From NCBI GenBank assembly GCA_028873535.1, contig JAGWIJ010000005.1, positions 1 to 57,387 of the forward strand: a DNA stretch of 57,387 bases, in the 5' to 3' direction. Below the pieces are notes generated by a model. That model did not search any database. It worked only from the letters and a program-made list of their open reading frames with translations, and was not told the origin of the DNA. The position numbers and the translations under genes are program-made. This document shows, in pieces, positions 15,705 to 26,510 of the stretch (positions within the stretch are counted from its first letter, which is position 1; each line of letters opens with the position of its first letter). The DNA is from Pseudomonadota bacterium (GTDB lineage: Bacteria > Pseudomonadota > Gammaproteobacteria > Burkholderiales > Ferrovaceae).

Positions 15705-15718
15705 TTGGACCGTTCCAA
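15705..15718. promoter_or_regulatory. LacI-family operator 2
   Basis: TTGGACCGTTCCAA has the same TTGGA-N-CG-N-TCCAA form. Its centre is exactly 20 bases from that of operator 1, about two helical turns, so two repressor dimers could bind on the same face. It covers the predicted transcription start. Confidence 0.8.
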
Positions 15719-15725
15719 ATACTAG

Positions 15726-16763
<1,038 letters not shown>

Positions 16764-16770
16764 GGCTGCC

Positions 16771-18369
16771 GTGCGAAGCAAGGTCATGACCGCTGCTGCG
16801 GCCGCCGCGCTGATCCGCGACGGCGACATCGTGAGCATCAGTTCCTCGAGCGGCCTCGGCTGCCCGGACCACGTGCTGGCCGCCATCGGTGGGCGCTTCG
16901 AGCGCGAAGGCCATCCGGCCGGAATCACGGCGTTGAGTCCGATTGCGGCCGGCGACATGTACGGGATCAAGGGGATCGACCATGTCGCCCGGCCGGGGCT
17001 GCTGGTGCGCATCCTGGCGGGATCCTTCCCGAGCGGCCCCTCGTCGTTGCCGATGCCGGAAATCTGGAAGATGGTTGTTGCCAACCAGATCGAAGCCTAC
17101 AACGTGCCGAGCGGCATCATGTTCGACATGCATCGCGATGCCGCCGCGCGGCGCCCCGGCGTGCTGACCCAGGTCGGCGTCGGCACCTTCGTCGATCCAG
17201 AGCAGCAGGGCTGTGCCATGAATGCCGCGGCCGCGGCGCGGCCGGTGGTGCGCAAGGTGAGCTTCGATGGTCGCGAGTGGCTCTACTTTCCGGCCATCGT
17301 TCCGCAGGTCGCCATCATTCGCGCCACCACCGCCGATGAACAGGGCAACCTGACCTATGAACACGAGGGTGCGCTGCTGGGTGGTCTCGACCAGGCGCTC
17401 GCCGTGCGCAACAACGGCGGCATCGTGATCGCACAGGTCAAACGCGTGGTGCGTCACGGCACGCTGCGTCCCCACGACGTGCATGTTCCGTGCAATCTGG
17501 TCGACCACGTCGTCGTCGATCCCGAACAGTGGCAGACCACGCAGACGCTTTACGATCCGGCCATCAGCGGCGAGATCACCCAGCCACTGTCGGCATTCGA
17601 TTACCAGCCCTGGGGCGCCGAGAAGGTGATCGCGCGACGCGCCGCGAGCGAGCTCGCGCTCGGCCAGTCGGTCAATCTGGGATTCGGGATCTCGGCCAAT
17701 GTGCCGCGCATCCTGCTCGAGGAAGGGCTGCACGGAGAGGTGACCTGGGCCATCGAGCAAGGTGCCGTGGGCGGCATGCCGCTGCTGGGTTTTGCCTTCG
17801 GCTGCGCCGCGAATGCCGATGCGATCATGGCCTCGCCCAACCAGTTCACCTATTTCCAGGGCGCGGGATTCGACGTGACGCTGCTGTCCTTCCTCCAGGT
17901 GGATGGCAACGGCAGCGTGAACGTGTCCAAGCTTGGCGCCAAGCCCTACCTCACGGCTGGCTGCGGCGGCTTTGTCGACATCACCGCGCATGCCCGTCGC
18001 ATCGTCTTCTCCGGGTTCTTCACCGCCGGTGCGCAACTCGAAGTGGGGGACGGCAGGCTGCTCATCGTGAAGGAGGGCCACACGCGCAAGTTCGTTCGCC
18101 AGGGCGAGCACATCACCTTCAGCGGCATCGAAGCCTGCAAGCGCGGGCAGCACGTGACCTACGTCACCGAACGCTGCGTGATCGAACTCACGCGCGCAGG
18201 CCTGGTCGTCACCGAGGTGGCGCCTGGCATCGATTTGGAGCGCGACGTGCTGGCACAGTGCGAGAACCCCTTGATGGTGTCGCCGGCGCTCCGGCTCATG
18301 GATGCGGCGCTGTTCCGCCCGGAACCGATGGGATTGCGCCTGGCAATCCAGGAGGCGGCACATGTCTGA
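16771..18369 (+). CDS. fused alpha/beta family I CoA-transferase
   Basis: 532-residue CoA-transferase with both halves in one chain, as in propionate/acetate CoA-transferases (YdiF type). The N-terminal half starts KVMTAAAAAALIRDGDIVSI; the C-terminal half carries the catalytic glutamate in TWAIEQGAVGGMP and the GFGISANVPRIL segment. It moves CoA between a short acyl-CoA and a free acid through a glutamyl-CoA thioester. GTG 16771 is preferred because GAGG at 16762-16765 is well spaced and the family N-terminus follows; ATG 16786 is possible. The stop overlaps the crotonase gene by 8 bases, so the pair probably acts consecutively on one acid. Confidence 0.9.
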   Translation: MRSKVMTAAAAAALIRDGDIVSISSSSGLGCPDHVLAAIGGRFEREGHPAGITALSPIAAGDMYGIKGIDHVARPGLLVRILAGSFPSGPSSLPMPEIWKMVVANQIEAYNVPSGIMFDMHRDAAARRPGVLTQVGVGTFVDPEQQGCAMNAAAAARPVVRKVSFDGREWLYFPAIVPQVAIIRATTADEQGNLTYEHEGALLGGLDQALAVRNNGGIVIAQVKRVVRHGTLRPHDVHVPCNLVDHVVVDPEQWQTTQTLYDPAISGEITQPLSAFDYQPWGAEKVIARRAASELALGQSVNLGFGISANVPRILLEEGLHGEVTWAIEQGAVGGMPLLGFAFGCAANADAIMASPNQFTYFQGAGFDVTLLSFLQVDGNGSVNVSKLGAKPYLTAGCGGFVDITAHARRIVFSGFFTAGAQLEVGDGRLLIVKEGHTRKFVRQGEHITFSGIEACKRGQHVTYVTERCVIELTRAGLVVTEVAPGIDLERDVLAQCENPLMVSPALRLMDAALFRPEPMGLRLAIQEAAHV

Positions 18370-19141
18370 GGCCGTGATCAGCTGTGCCATCGAGGATGCC
18401 ATTGCCGTCGTGACGCTGGCGCGCCCGGCCAAACTGCACGCGCTCACGCCTGCGATGCTCGACGCGCTCGAACAGCAGGCCCGTGCGCTGGATGCCGATC
18501 CTACGGTTCGCGCGGTCATTCTGACGGCGGAAGGCGAGCGCGCGTTCTGCGTCGGCGCCGACATCAACGAATGGGCGGCGTTGCAGCCGCTGGAGATGTG
18601 GCGACGCTGGGTGCGCCGGGGCCACCAGGTGTTCGATCAGTGGGCACGCCTGCGCCAGCCGGTGATCGCCGCCCTCAACGGGCACGCCTTTGGCGGTGGG
18701 CTTGAACTCGCGGTCACGGCAGACATCCGCATTGCGGCCGACCAGGCCTGCTTCGCCCTGCCCGAGGCGTCGATCGCGACCTGCCCCGGCTGGTCCGGCA
18801 CCCAGCGGCTGGTCACGCTGATCGGACCGGCACACGCCAAGTACCTGGCGCTGACCGGCGCCCGGATCGGCGCTGCACAGGCGCTGGACCGCGGTCTGGT
18901 GCACGAGGTCACGCCGGCTGCCGGGCTGCGCGAGCGCGCGTTGCAGATTGCCCGCGATATCGCGGGCAAGGCGCCGGTTGCCGTGCAGCTCACCAAGCAG
19001 CTGATCAACGCGGCTGCGGCCGAAGACCAGGCGGCGACCCTGGAGGCCATGGCCGGCGCCCTGGCCGCGAGCACCACCGATGCCGCCGAAGGCATCCGCA
19101 GCTTCCAGGAACGGCGTGCCCCGCACTACCGCGGCACCTGA
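18362..19141 (+). CDS. enoyl-CoA hydratase/isomerase (crotonase) family protein
   Basis: 259-residue crotonase-fold protein. The oxyanion hole segments are AFCVGADINEW and GHAFGGGLELAV, and the two hydratase glutamates are both kept: one in GGLELAV, one in LPEASIA ahead of PGWSGTQRL. It is therefore competent for hydration of a double bond in a CoA ester, though crotonases also catalyse C-C cleavage and isomerisation. The 8-base overlap with the CoA-transferase suggests it handles the CoA ester that enzyme makes. A beta-oxidation role is less likely because no acyl-CoA dehydrogenase or thiolase is present in the operon. Confidence 0.9.
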   Translation: MSEAVISCAIEDAIAVVTLARPAKLHALTPAMLDALEQQARALDADPTVRAVILTAEGERAFCVGADINEWAALQPLEMWRRWVRRGHQVFDQWARLRQPVIAALNGHAFGGGLELAVTADIRIAADQACFALPEASIATCPGWSGTQRLVTLIGPAHAKYLALTGARIGAAQALDRGLVHEVTPAAGLRERALQIARDIAGKAPVAVQLTKQLINAAAAEDQAATLEAMAGALAASTTDAAEGIRSFQERRAPHYRGT

Positions 19142-19171
19142 GACGACACCGATACGAGAGGAATGAACACC

Positions 19172-20686
19172 ATGACAGTCACCGCTTCCACGACGCGCGC
19201 CGGGATCCTGGCACGGCCACCCTATCGCGGCCGTCTGCTGATCGACGGCAGATGGCTCGATGCCGCTGATGGTGCCACGCTGGAGCGCCGTTCACCGGCG
19301 CACGGCCATGTCGTCGGCGTCTACGCGCAGGCGTCCGCTGCGGACGCGCAAAATGCCGTCGCGGCGGCCCGGGCGGCCTTTGATCAAGGCCCCTGGGCGT
19401 CCATGAAAGGCAGCCAGCGCGCGGCGATCCTGCGTGCCGTGGCCGACGCCATCCTCGAACGCAAGCACGACCTGGCCATCCAGGAATGCCTGGAGAACGG
19501 CAAGCCTCTGGGCCAGGCACTCGCGGAAATCGAAGGTTCCGCAGACCTCTGGCACTACGCCGCCACACTTGCACGCAATCTGCATGGTGACAGCTACAAC
19601 AATCTCGGCGCCGATTCGCTGGGTGTGGTGTTGCGCGATCCGATTGGCGTGGTCGCGATCATCACGCCATGGAACTTCCCCTTCCTGATCCTGAGCCAGA
19701 AGCTGCCATTCGCACTCGCGGCGGGCTGCACGGCGGTCGTCAAGCCGGCCGAGGTCACCTCGGGCACCACGCTCATGCTGGGTGAGCTGCTGCTCGCAGC
19801 CGGGCTGCCCGCGGGGGTCGTGAACATCGTGGTGGGACTCGGCCCCGTGGTGGGTGAAGCGCTGGTCAGCCATCCCGACGTCGACATGCTGTCGTTCACC
19901 GGATCCACCGCGATCGGCAAGCAGGCTGCCGCCAAGGCCGCGGTGACGCTCAAGAAGGTCTCGATGGAGCTGGGCGGCAAGAATCCGCAGATCATCTTTG
20001 CCGATTGCGACTTCGACGCTGCCGTCGACGCTGCGGTGTACGGCATCTATTTCAACACCGGCCAGTGCTGCAACAGCGGCAGCCGGATCCTGGTGCAGGC
20101 ATCGATCGTTGAGCGCTTCACGGCCGCGGTCATCGAGCGCTCCCGGCAGGTGCGGATCGGCGACCCGCTGGACGACGGCGTGCATGCCGGCGCCATCACT
20201 ACGGAAAAGCAGTACCAGGGCATCCTTGCGCACCTTGCGGCGGCGCGCGAGGCAGGGGCCACGATCGCGCTGGGCGGCAGCCCGATTGCAGCCGGGCACG
20301 GCCAGTTCATCGAACCCACCGTGGTGACCGGCGTGACACCGGACATGGCGGTGGCGCGCGAGGAAGTGTTCGGGCCGGTGCTGGCCGTGCTGAGCTTCGA
20401 GTCCGTCGATGACGCCGTCGCGATCGCCAACTCGACGCTGTATGGGTTGTCGGCCGCCGTGTGGAGCCAGGACTTCACCACCTGCATGAGCGCTGCGCGT
20501 CGCATCAGGGCGGGCACCATCTGGATCAACACCTTCCTCGAAGGTCACGCCGAACTGCCGTTCGGTGGCTACCGGCACAGCGGCATCGGCCGCGAGCTCG
20601 GCCGCTTCGCTGCCGAGGACTACACCGAAACCAAGACCCTGCAGATGCACCTCGGGCCGCGCACGTACTGGTGGTTGCCGAGGTAA
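19172..20686 (+). CDS. NAD(P)-dependent aldehyde dehydrogenase
   Basis: 504-residue ALDH-superfamily enzyme. Landmarks: TPWNFPFLI with the catalytic asparagine, KPAEVTSG for cofactor, [11 protein letters not shown], the general base in MELGGKNPQ, the nucleophile in [12 protein letters not shown], and [10 protein letters not shown]. It oxidises an aldehyde to the acid. AGAGGA at 19157-19162 abuts ATG 19163 but is well spaced from ATG 19172, so the latter is preferred. In this operon the enzyme would turn an aldehyde formed by hydroxyl oxidation or by aldol cleavage into an acid for the CoA-transferase or the glycerate kinase; which of these is unknown. Confidence 0.92.
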   Translation: MTVTASTTRAGILARPPYRGRLLIDGRWLDAADGATLERRSPAHGHVVGVYAQASAADAQNAVAAARAAFDQGPWASMKGSQRAAILRAVADAILERKHDLAIQECLENGKPLGQALAEIEGSADLWHYAATLARNLHGDSYNNLGADSLGVVLRDPIGVVAIITPWNFPFLILSQKLPFALAAGCTAVVKPAEVTSGTTLMLGELLLAAGLPAGVVNIVVGLGPVVGEALVSHPDVDMLSFTGSTAIGKQAAAKAAVTLKKVSMELGGKNPQIIFADCDFDAAVDAAVYGIYFNTGQCCNSGSRILVQASIVERFTAAVIERSRQVRIGDPLDDGVHAGAITTEKQYQGILAHLAAAREAGATIALGGSPIAAGHGQFIEPTVVTGVTPDMAVAREEVFGPVLAVLSFESVDDAVAIANSTLYGLSAAVWSQDFTTCMSAARRIRAGTIWINTFLEGHAELPFGGYRHSGIGRELGRFAAEDYTETKTLQMHLGPRTYWWLPR

Positions 20687-20768
20687 GGGATGGCCCCGCC
20701 GTCGCGCGGGACCGGCGTCGAAACCCGGGGACGGAAGTGCCCGAATTCAATGGAGCGAGGAGAAAAAA

Positions 20769-22013
20769 ATGATCAAGAAGCAACTGCTGGGAGTGCTCAT
20801 CGCAGCCGCCGTGGCCGCACCGGCGCTGGCTGCGGACCAGAGTGTCGAGGTGCTGCACTGGTGGACCTCCGGTGGCGAGGCGGCCGCACTCAATGTGCTG
20901 AAAGGCAATCTCGAGAAGGAAGGCATCAAGTGGAACGACATGCCGGTGGCCGGTGGTGGCGGCGAGGCGGCGATGACGGCCGTGCGTGCGCGCGTGACTG
21001 CAGGCAATCCGCCGACTGCCGTCCAGATGCTGGGCTTCGATATCCAGGACTGGGCCAAGCAAGGCGTGCTTGCCGATCTCAACGCGGTGGCGGCCAGGGA
21101 AGGCTGGGACAAGTCCGTTCCGGCGGCTCTGCAGCGCTTTTCCAAGTACAACGGCAAGTGGATCGCGGCGCCGGTCAACGTCCATTCCACTAACTGGGTG
21201 TGGGCCAACAAGGCGGTTCTCGACAAGGTCGGCATCAAGAACCCGCCGGCCAGCTTCGATGAATTCATCGCCGATGGCGAAGCCGTGCAGAAAGCCGGAT
21301 TCATCGCCATTGCCCACGGCGGCCAGCCCTGGCAGGAAGCCACCGTCTTCGACAGCATCGTGCTGACCACCGGTGGCATCGACTTCTACAAGAAGGCCCT
21401 GGTCGATCTTGACCCCAAGGCCCTGGGTTCGCCCACCATGGAGAAGGTCTTCCACCGCATGGGCCAGATCCGCAAGCTGGTCGACAAGGACTTTTCCGGG
21501 CGTGACTGGAACGTCGCGTCCGGCATGGTGATCAGCGGCAAGGCCGCTTTCCAGATCATGGGCGACTGGGCCAAGGGCGAATTCATCAACGCCAAAAAGG
21601 TTCCGGGCAAGGATTTCCTGTGCTTCCGCTTCCCAGGCACGCAAGGCATGGTGTCGTTCAACTCCGACCAGTTCGCCATGTTCAAGGTCGGTGCCGACAA
21701 GGTCGCAGCCCAGGACAAGCTGGCCAGCGCGATCCTCGATCCAGGTTTCCAGTCGGCCTTCAACGTCGTCAAGGGCTCGGTCCCGGCGCGCACCGACGTG
21801 CCTGACACCGCCTTTGACGCCTGCGGCAAGAAGGGGATCAAGGATCTTGCGGAAGCCAGCAAGGCCGGCACCCTGGTCGGATCGATGGCCCACGGCCATG
21901 CCGAACCGGCCTCGATCAAGAACGCTTTCTACGACGTGATCACGCGCCACTTCAACGGCCAGATCGACGACAGGAAGGCGGTCCAGGAAATGGTCGCCGC
22001 CGGATCGAACTGA
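20769..22013 (+). CDS. ABC transporter sugar-binding protein (glucose/mannose GtsA-like)
   Basis: 414-residue periplasmic binding protein. The signal peptide is [18 protein letters not shown] through ALAA. The mature start [20 protein letters not shown] and the [16 protein letters not shown] and [11 protein letters not shown] segments match the glucose/mannose-binding proteins of the carbohydrate uptake family 1 importers (GtsA type). The ATG at 20769 has GAGGAG just upstream. It should bind the pathway substrate, so the ligand is likely a monosaccharide or a similarly sized polyol; the glucose-like sequence is a guide, not proof. Two permeases and an ATPase follow. Confidence 0.9.
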   Translation: MIKKQLLGVLIAAAVAAPALAADQSVEVLHWWTSGGEAAALNVLKGNLEKEGIKWNDMPVAGGGGEAAMTAVRARVTAGNPPTAVQMLGFDIQDWAKQGVLADLNAVAAREGWDKSVPAALQRFSKYNGKWIAAPVNVHSTNWVWANKAVLDKVGIKNPPASFDEFIADGEAVQKAGFIAIAHGGQPWQEATVFDSIVLTTGGIDFYKKALVDLDPKALGSPTMEKVFHRMGQIRKLVDKDFSGRDWNVASGMVISGKAAFQIMGDWAKGEFINAKKVPGKDFLCFRFPGTQGMVSFNSDQFAMFKVGADKVAAQDKLASAILDPGFQSAFNVVKGSVPARTDVPDTAFDACGKKGIKDLAEASKAGTLVGSMAHGHAEPASIKNAFYDVITRHFNGQIDDRKAVQEMVAAGSN

Positions 22014-22080
22014 TTCCGGCAGGATGCCTGTCACGCCGGCCAGCGCCCTCGGGCCTGGCCGGCCCTATGGAGACACGCCC

Positions 22081-22947
22081 ATGCGTGCAGGATGGCTACC
22101 CAAGCTGTTGCTCAGTCCGAGCGTGATACTCGTTCTGGTCTGCGTCTACGGCTACATCATGTTCACCGTCTACCTGTCGTTCACGGCCTCGACGATGATG
22201 CCCGCTTATGAGTGGAGCGGCACCGCCAGCTACCAGCGCCTGTTCCGACTTGCCAACTGGAATGTCTCGGTGGGCAATCTGGCGGTTTTTGCCACCCTTT
22301 ACATCCTCGTCACCCTGGTGCTGGGGTTGCTGTTCGCGATCCTGATCGACCAGCAGATCCAGGCCGAGGGACTTTTCCGGTCGATCTTCCTCTATCCGAT
22401 GGCGATCTCCTTCATCGTCACGGGTACCGCCTGGAAATGGCTGCTCGATCCGGGCATCGGCCTGGAACACACCATGCGCCAGATCGGCTGGGAGTCCTTC
22501 AGCTTCGGCTGGATCAAGCAGGCCGACATGGCGATCTACTGCGTGGTGATTGCTGCTGTCTGGCAGACCACCGGCTTTGTGATGGCGCTGTTCCTGGCCG
22601 GGCTGCGGGGTATCGACGGCGAGCAGATCAGTGCGGCGCGCGTCGATGGTGCACGTCCCTGGCAGATCTACCAGCGCATCATCATTCCGCAACTCGGGCC
22701 GGTGTTCGTCTCGGCCTTCGTGATCCTTGCCCACATGGCCATCAAATCCTATGACCTGATCATTGCCCTGACCAATGGTGGCCCTGGCCGTGCCACCTGG
22801 CTTCCCTCGGTCTTCATGTACCAGTACAGCTTCACGCGCAATGAGATGTCGGTCGGCGCGGCCAGCGCTGTGCTGATGCTGGCGGCGATTGGCGTGGTGG
22901 TGCTGCCCTATCTGGTCAACGAAATGCGCAAGGTGAAGCATGGCTGA
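22081..22947 (+). CDS. sugar ABC transporter permease 1 (GtsB/UgpA-like)
   Basis: 288-residue inner-membrane permease of the binding-protein-dependent family. It starts with WLPKLLLSPSVILVLVCVYG, has about six membrane spans, and carries the EAA-loop region ISAARVDGARPWQIYQRIIIP that docks the ATPase. ATG 22081 is chosen for GGAG at 22069-22072; ATG 22024 would add 19 residues and its purine run abuts the start codon, yet related permeases have similar N-terminal length, so it remains possible. The second permease overlaps it by 8 bases. Confidence 0.9.
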   Translation: MRAGWLPKLLLSPSVILVLVCVYGYIMFTVYLSFTASTMMPAYEWSGTASYQRLFRLANWNVSVGNLAVFATLYILVTLVLGLLFAILIDQQIQAEGLFRSIFLYPMAISFIVTGTAWKWLLDPGIGLEHTMRQIGWESFSFGWIKQADMAIYCVVIAAVWQTTGFVMALFLAGLRGIDGEQISAARVDGARPWQIYQRIIIPQLGPVFVSAFVILAHMAIKSYDLIIALTNGGPGRATWLPSVFMYQYSFTRNEMSVGAASAVLMLAAIGVVVLPYLVNEMRKVKHG

Positions 22948-23809
22948 TACCCGAGACAAGGGACTCGTTGCCGGTCGGATCTTCCTGTACCTGGTGCTGA
23001 TCTTCCTGGCCTTGCTGTTCCTGTTGCCGATGTACGTGATGCTGGCGAACTCCTTCAAGCCGCTGGAGGAGATCCGCAATGGCCAGTTGATGGCCTTGCC
23101 GATCGACTGGACGACCGCACCCTGGCGCAGCGCCTGGAGTACCGCCCAGATCGGGGTTCAGGCGACCGGCCTGCGGCCCTACTTCATCAATTCCTTCCTG
23201 CTGGTCATCCCGGCGGTCGCGATCTCGACCATGTTCGGGGCACTGAACGGCTACATCCTGACCCAGTTCCAGTTCCGGGGAGCCAACCTGCTCTTCGCGC
23301 TGATGCTGTTCTCGGTGTTCATTCCCTTCCAGATCGTGCTGATCCCGATGGCCAAGACCCTCGGTACGCTCGGCCTGGCAGGCACGGTGAAGGGGCTGGT
23401 GCTGGTGAATTCGGTCTACGGCATCGGCTTCACGACGCTGTTCTTCCGCAACTACTACGCGGCCTTCCCGGTGGAACTGATCCGCTCGGCACGCATGGAT
23501 GGCGCCCGCTTCTTCGCAGTGCTGTTCCGCATCCTGCTGCCCAGCAGTTCCCCGATCATCATCGTGACGGTGATCTGGCAGTTCACCAACATCTGGAACG
23601 AGTTCCTGTTCGGTGCCTCCTTCAGCGACTTCAGTTCCTTTCCCCTGACGGTGGCCCTGAACAACCTCGTCAGCAGTTCGACCGGCGTGAAGGAATACAA
23701 CGTCCACTTCGCCGGGGCCTTCATCGCGGCAATCCCGACCCTGATCGTCTATGTGGCCTCGGGAAAATACTTCGTGCGCGGCCTGATGGCCGGCTCGGTC
23801 AAAGGATAA
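22940..23809 (+). CDS. sugar ABC transporter permease 2 (GtsC/UgpE-like)
   Basis: 289-residue permease. N-terminal span IFLYLVLIFLALLFLLPMYV, then the periplasmic loop beginning ANSFKPLEEIRNGQ, and the EAA loop RSARMDGARFFAVLFRILLP near residue 190. It pairs with permease 1 to form the channel. The overlap with the upstream gene (8 bases) and the 5-base gap to the ATPase gene show tight co-expression. Confidence 0.92.
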   Translation: MADTRDKGLVAGRIFLYLVLIFLALLFLLPMYVMLANSFKPLEEIRNGQLMALPIDWTTAPWRSAWSTAQIGVQATGLRPYFINSFLLVIPAVAISTMFGALNGYILTQFQFRGANLLFALMLFSVFIPFQIVLIPMAKTLGTLGLAGTVKGLVLVNSVYGIGFTTLFFRNYYAAFPVELIRSARMDGARFFAVLFRILLPSSSPIIIVTVIWQFTNIWNEFLFGASFSDFSSFPLTVALNNLVSSSTGVKEYNVHFAGAFIAAIPTLIVYVASGKYFVRGLMAGSVKG

Positions 23810-23814
23810 GGGCA

Positions 23815-24933
23815 ATGGCTACTCTGGCACTCGACGGCATCAAGAAGAGCTTCGGACCGGTGCAGATCCTGCACGACATCTCGATCGACCTGAAGGATGG
23901 CGAATTCCTGGTCCTGGTAGGGCCTTCAGGCTGCGGCAAGAGCACGCTGATGAACATCATCGCCGGGCTCGAGGAGCCGAGCGGCGGCGCGCTGCACCTC
24001 AACGGCCGCGACATCACGCCGCTGGGGCCCGCCGATCGCAATATCGCGATGGTGTTCCAGTCCTACGCGCTCTATCCGAACATGACGGTGGCCAAGAACA
24101 TCGAGTTTCCCCTCGAAATGCACCGCATTGACCGTTCCGTGCGTGCCGAGCGCGTGGCCAAGGTGGCCAAGCTGCTGCAGATCGAGCATCTGCTGGAGCG
24201 CAAGCCCAGGCAACTCTCCGGCGGCCAGCGTCAACGCGTGGCCATCGGCCGCGCGCTGGCGCGCGAGCCCCAGCTCTACCTGTTCGACGAGCCGCTTTCC
24301 AACCTCGACGCGCAGCTGCGTCTGGACATGCGGACCGAGATCAAGAAGCTGCACCAGCGCCTGAAGTCGACCATCGTCTATGTCACCCACGACCAGATCG
24401 AGGCGATGACGCTGGCGACACGGATCGCCGTCATGAAAGGCGGGGTCCTGCAGCAGCTCGGAACGCCATACGAGGTGTACAACCGGCCGGCCAATACCTT
24501 TGTCGCGAGCTTCATGGGCTCGCCGCGCATGAACCTGCTGCAGGCCCGGGTCAGTGGATCGGGGGGGGCGCTGGAGCTCAGCTTCACCAAGGGCGATCGG
24601 GCGCATGCCGGCTTCGTGCTGCCTGCGGCCGCGGCAGCGCCACTCCAGCCCTACACGGGACGCGAGGTGATTGCCGGCATCCGGGCCGAGGCGGTGAGCA
24701 TCGCACGCAAGGGCGAGACCCTGGGAGCGAACCAGCGCACGCTGGCGGCTCGGGTCGAGGTCATCGAACCGACCGGGGCCGACACCCTGGTGGTGCTCGA
24801 CGTGGCCGGCCAGGAATTCACGGCAAGGCTCGATCCCGATGTTGATCTGGTGCCCGGCGCGATGATGGATTTCCAGATCGATCTGTCCAAGCTGGTGTGC
24901 TTCGACAGCCAGACCGAGATCCTGCTGTCGTGA
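23815..24933 (+). CDS. sugar ABC transporter ATPase (UgpC/MalK-type)
   Basis: 372-residue ATPase with Walker A GPSGCGKST, Q-loop VFQSYALYPNMTV, signature LSGGQRQRVAIGRALA, Walker B LYLFDEPLSNLD and switch histidine YVTHDQIEAMTLA. A C-terminal MalK/UgpC-like TOBE region (residues about 245-372) may bind regulators. Such ATPases often serve several sugar importers. The stop overlaps the GMC gene in GTGA. Confidence 0.94.
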   Translation: MATLALDGIKKSFGPVQILHDISIDLKDGEFLVLVGPSGCGKSTLMNIIAGLEEPSGGALHLNGRDITPLGPADRNIAMVFQSYALYPNMTVAKNIEFPLEMHRIDRSVRAERVAKVAKLLQIEHLLERKPRQLSGGQRQRVAIGRALAREPQLYLFDEPLSNLDAQLRLDMRTEIKKLHQRLKSTIVYVTHDQIEAMTLATRIAVMKGGVLQQLGTPYEVYNRPANTFVASFMGSPRMNLLQARVSGSGGALELSFTKGDRAHAGFVLPAAAAAPLQPYTGREVIAGIRAEAVSIARKGETLGANQRTLAARVEVIEPTGADTLVVLDVAGQEFTARLDPDVDLVPGAMMDFQIDLSKLVCFDSQTEILLS

Positions 24934-26510
24934 CCGTCGAGACGACCCGCTGCTACGACGTGGTGATCGTCGGCTCCGGCGTGGGCGGCAGTGCCGTCGC
25001 CCTGCAACTGGCGGGCAGTGGGCTGCGCGTGCTGGTGCTGGAGCGCGGTCCCCATCTGCCGCGCGAACCGCAGAACCGCGATCCGGAAGCGGTGTTCGTC
25101 GACCTTCGCTACCGCACGCGCGAAACCTGGAGCGACGGGCAGGCACGCTTCCGGCCCGGTCAGTACTACTTCGTCGGCGGCCATACCAAGTTTTATGGCG
25201 CCGCCATGTTCCGTCTGCGCAGCGCCGACTTCCAGGAACTGGCCCACGAGGAAGGCCACTCGCCAGCATGGCCGATCGCCTACGCCGATCTGGAGTCGTG
25301 GTACGGCATGGCCGAAGGCCTGTTCGGCGTGCGTGGCCTGGCCGGCCGTGATCCCACCGAGCCGCCGCGCAGTGCACCCTACCCGCATCCGCCGGTGCCA
25401 CATGAGCCGGTCCTGGCACGCATTGAAGCGGCGCTGCTGGCCCAGGGCTTGCACCCCTTCCCGATGCCGACGGCGGTCGACCTTGGCAGCAGTGGTGGCG
25501 CCAGCGGGCGTTGCGAGCGCTGTGGCACCTGCGATGCCTTTCCGTGCATGATCGATGCCAAGGGCGACGCCGAAACCTGCCTGTTGCGGCCGGCCCTGCG
25601 CGCCGGCAATGTCACGCTGCGCAGCGAGGCACGCGTCGAGCGCTTGCTGACAGACGCGACCGGGCGCCGGATCGTGGCCGTCGAGCTTGCCCGCGAGGGC
25701 GGTGCCAGCGAGCGTATCGCCGCCGACGTGTTCGTGCTGAGCGCCGGGGCCATCAACTCCGCGGCCTTGCTGCTGCGCTCCGCGACCGGGCGGCACCCCC
25801 GCGGCCTGGCAAACTCGAGCGACGTCGTCGGCCGCCACTACATGAACCACAACTGCACGGCCTTGATGGCGCTGCACCCCTGGCGTCGCAATCCGACCCG
25901 CTTTCCCAAGACGCTTGCGGTCAACGACTTCTACAGCCACGAAGACGGTCCCCAGGGCAGCGGTGTTCCATTCGGCAATCTGCAGCTGCTGGGCAAGATC
26001 CGTGAGCCGATGCTGCGCAATGCGATGCCGTCGTGGGTGCCGCGTGCAGCGCGTTCCTGGCTGGCGGACCACAGCGTGGACTGGTACGTGATGTCCGAAG
26101 ATCTGCCCCACCCGGACAGCCGCGTGAGCGTGCTGCCGGATGGCGGCATCGAACTGCGCTGGAAGCGCACCAACCTCGGGCCGCACCGGCGCTGGGTCGA
26201 AAAGGCGCGTGACATCCTGCGGCGCACCGGATATCCGGTGGTCATCTCGCGTCCCTTCGGCACCGACACGCCTTCGCACCAGTGCGGCACGGTGCGTTTC
26301 GGCACCGACCCGCTCAGTTCGGCGCTGGATCCCTGGTGCAAGGCCTGGGACCACGACAACCTGTATGTGGTCGACGCGAGCTTCATGCCTTCGTCTGCGG
26401 CAGTCAATCCGGCGCTGACCGTGGCAGCGCAAGCCTTGCGCGTCGGTTCGCACCTGCGCAGCGCGCTGTCGGGCACCGGGGATACCGTGCCGGAGGCTCA
26501 CCATGCCTGA
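24930..26510 (+). CDS. GMC-family FAD oxidoreductase 1 (cysteine-motif type)
   Basis: 526-residue FAD enzyme starting at GTG 24930 (GTGA overlap with the ATPase). The dinucleotide motif is VVIVGSGVGGSAVALQLAGS; a four-cysteine segment CERCGTCDAFPC lies near residue 205; the C-terminal active-site region includes SHQCGTVRFGTDP, VVDASFMPSSAAVNP. These are features of the sugar/polyol dehydrogenase branch of the GMC family that passes electrons to a quinone or cytochrome partner. No signal peptide or Tat motif is present, so it appears cytoplasmic. It likely oxidises a hydroxyl of the imported compound; the acceptor is unknown and no cytochrome subunit is in the operon. Confidence 0.88.
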   Translation: MTVETTRCYDVVIVGSGVGGSAVALQLAGSGLRVLVLERGPHLPREPQNRDPEAVFVDLRYRTRETWSDGQARFRPGQYYFVGGHTKFYGAAMFRLRSADFQELAHEEGHSPAWPIAYADLESWYGMAEGLFGVRGLAGRDPTEPPRSAPYPHPPVPHEPVLARIEAALLAQGLHPFPMPTAVDLGSSGGASGRCERCGTCDAFPCMIDAKGDAETCLLRPALRAGNVTLRSEARVERLLTDATGRRIVAVELAREGGASERIAADVFVLSAGAINSAALLLRSATGRHPRGLANSSDVVGRHYMNHNCTALMALHPWRRNPTRFPKTLAVNDFYSHEDGPQGSGVPFGNLQLLGKIREPMLRNAMPSWVPRAARSWLADHSVDWYVMSEDLPHPDSRVSVLPDGGIELRWKRTNLGPHRRWVEKARDILRRTGYPVVISRPFGTDTPSHQCGTVRFGTDPLSSALDPWCKAWDHDNLYVVDASFMPSSAAVNPALTVAAQALRVGSHLRSALSGTGDTVPEAHHA

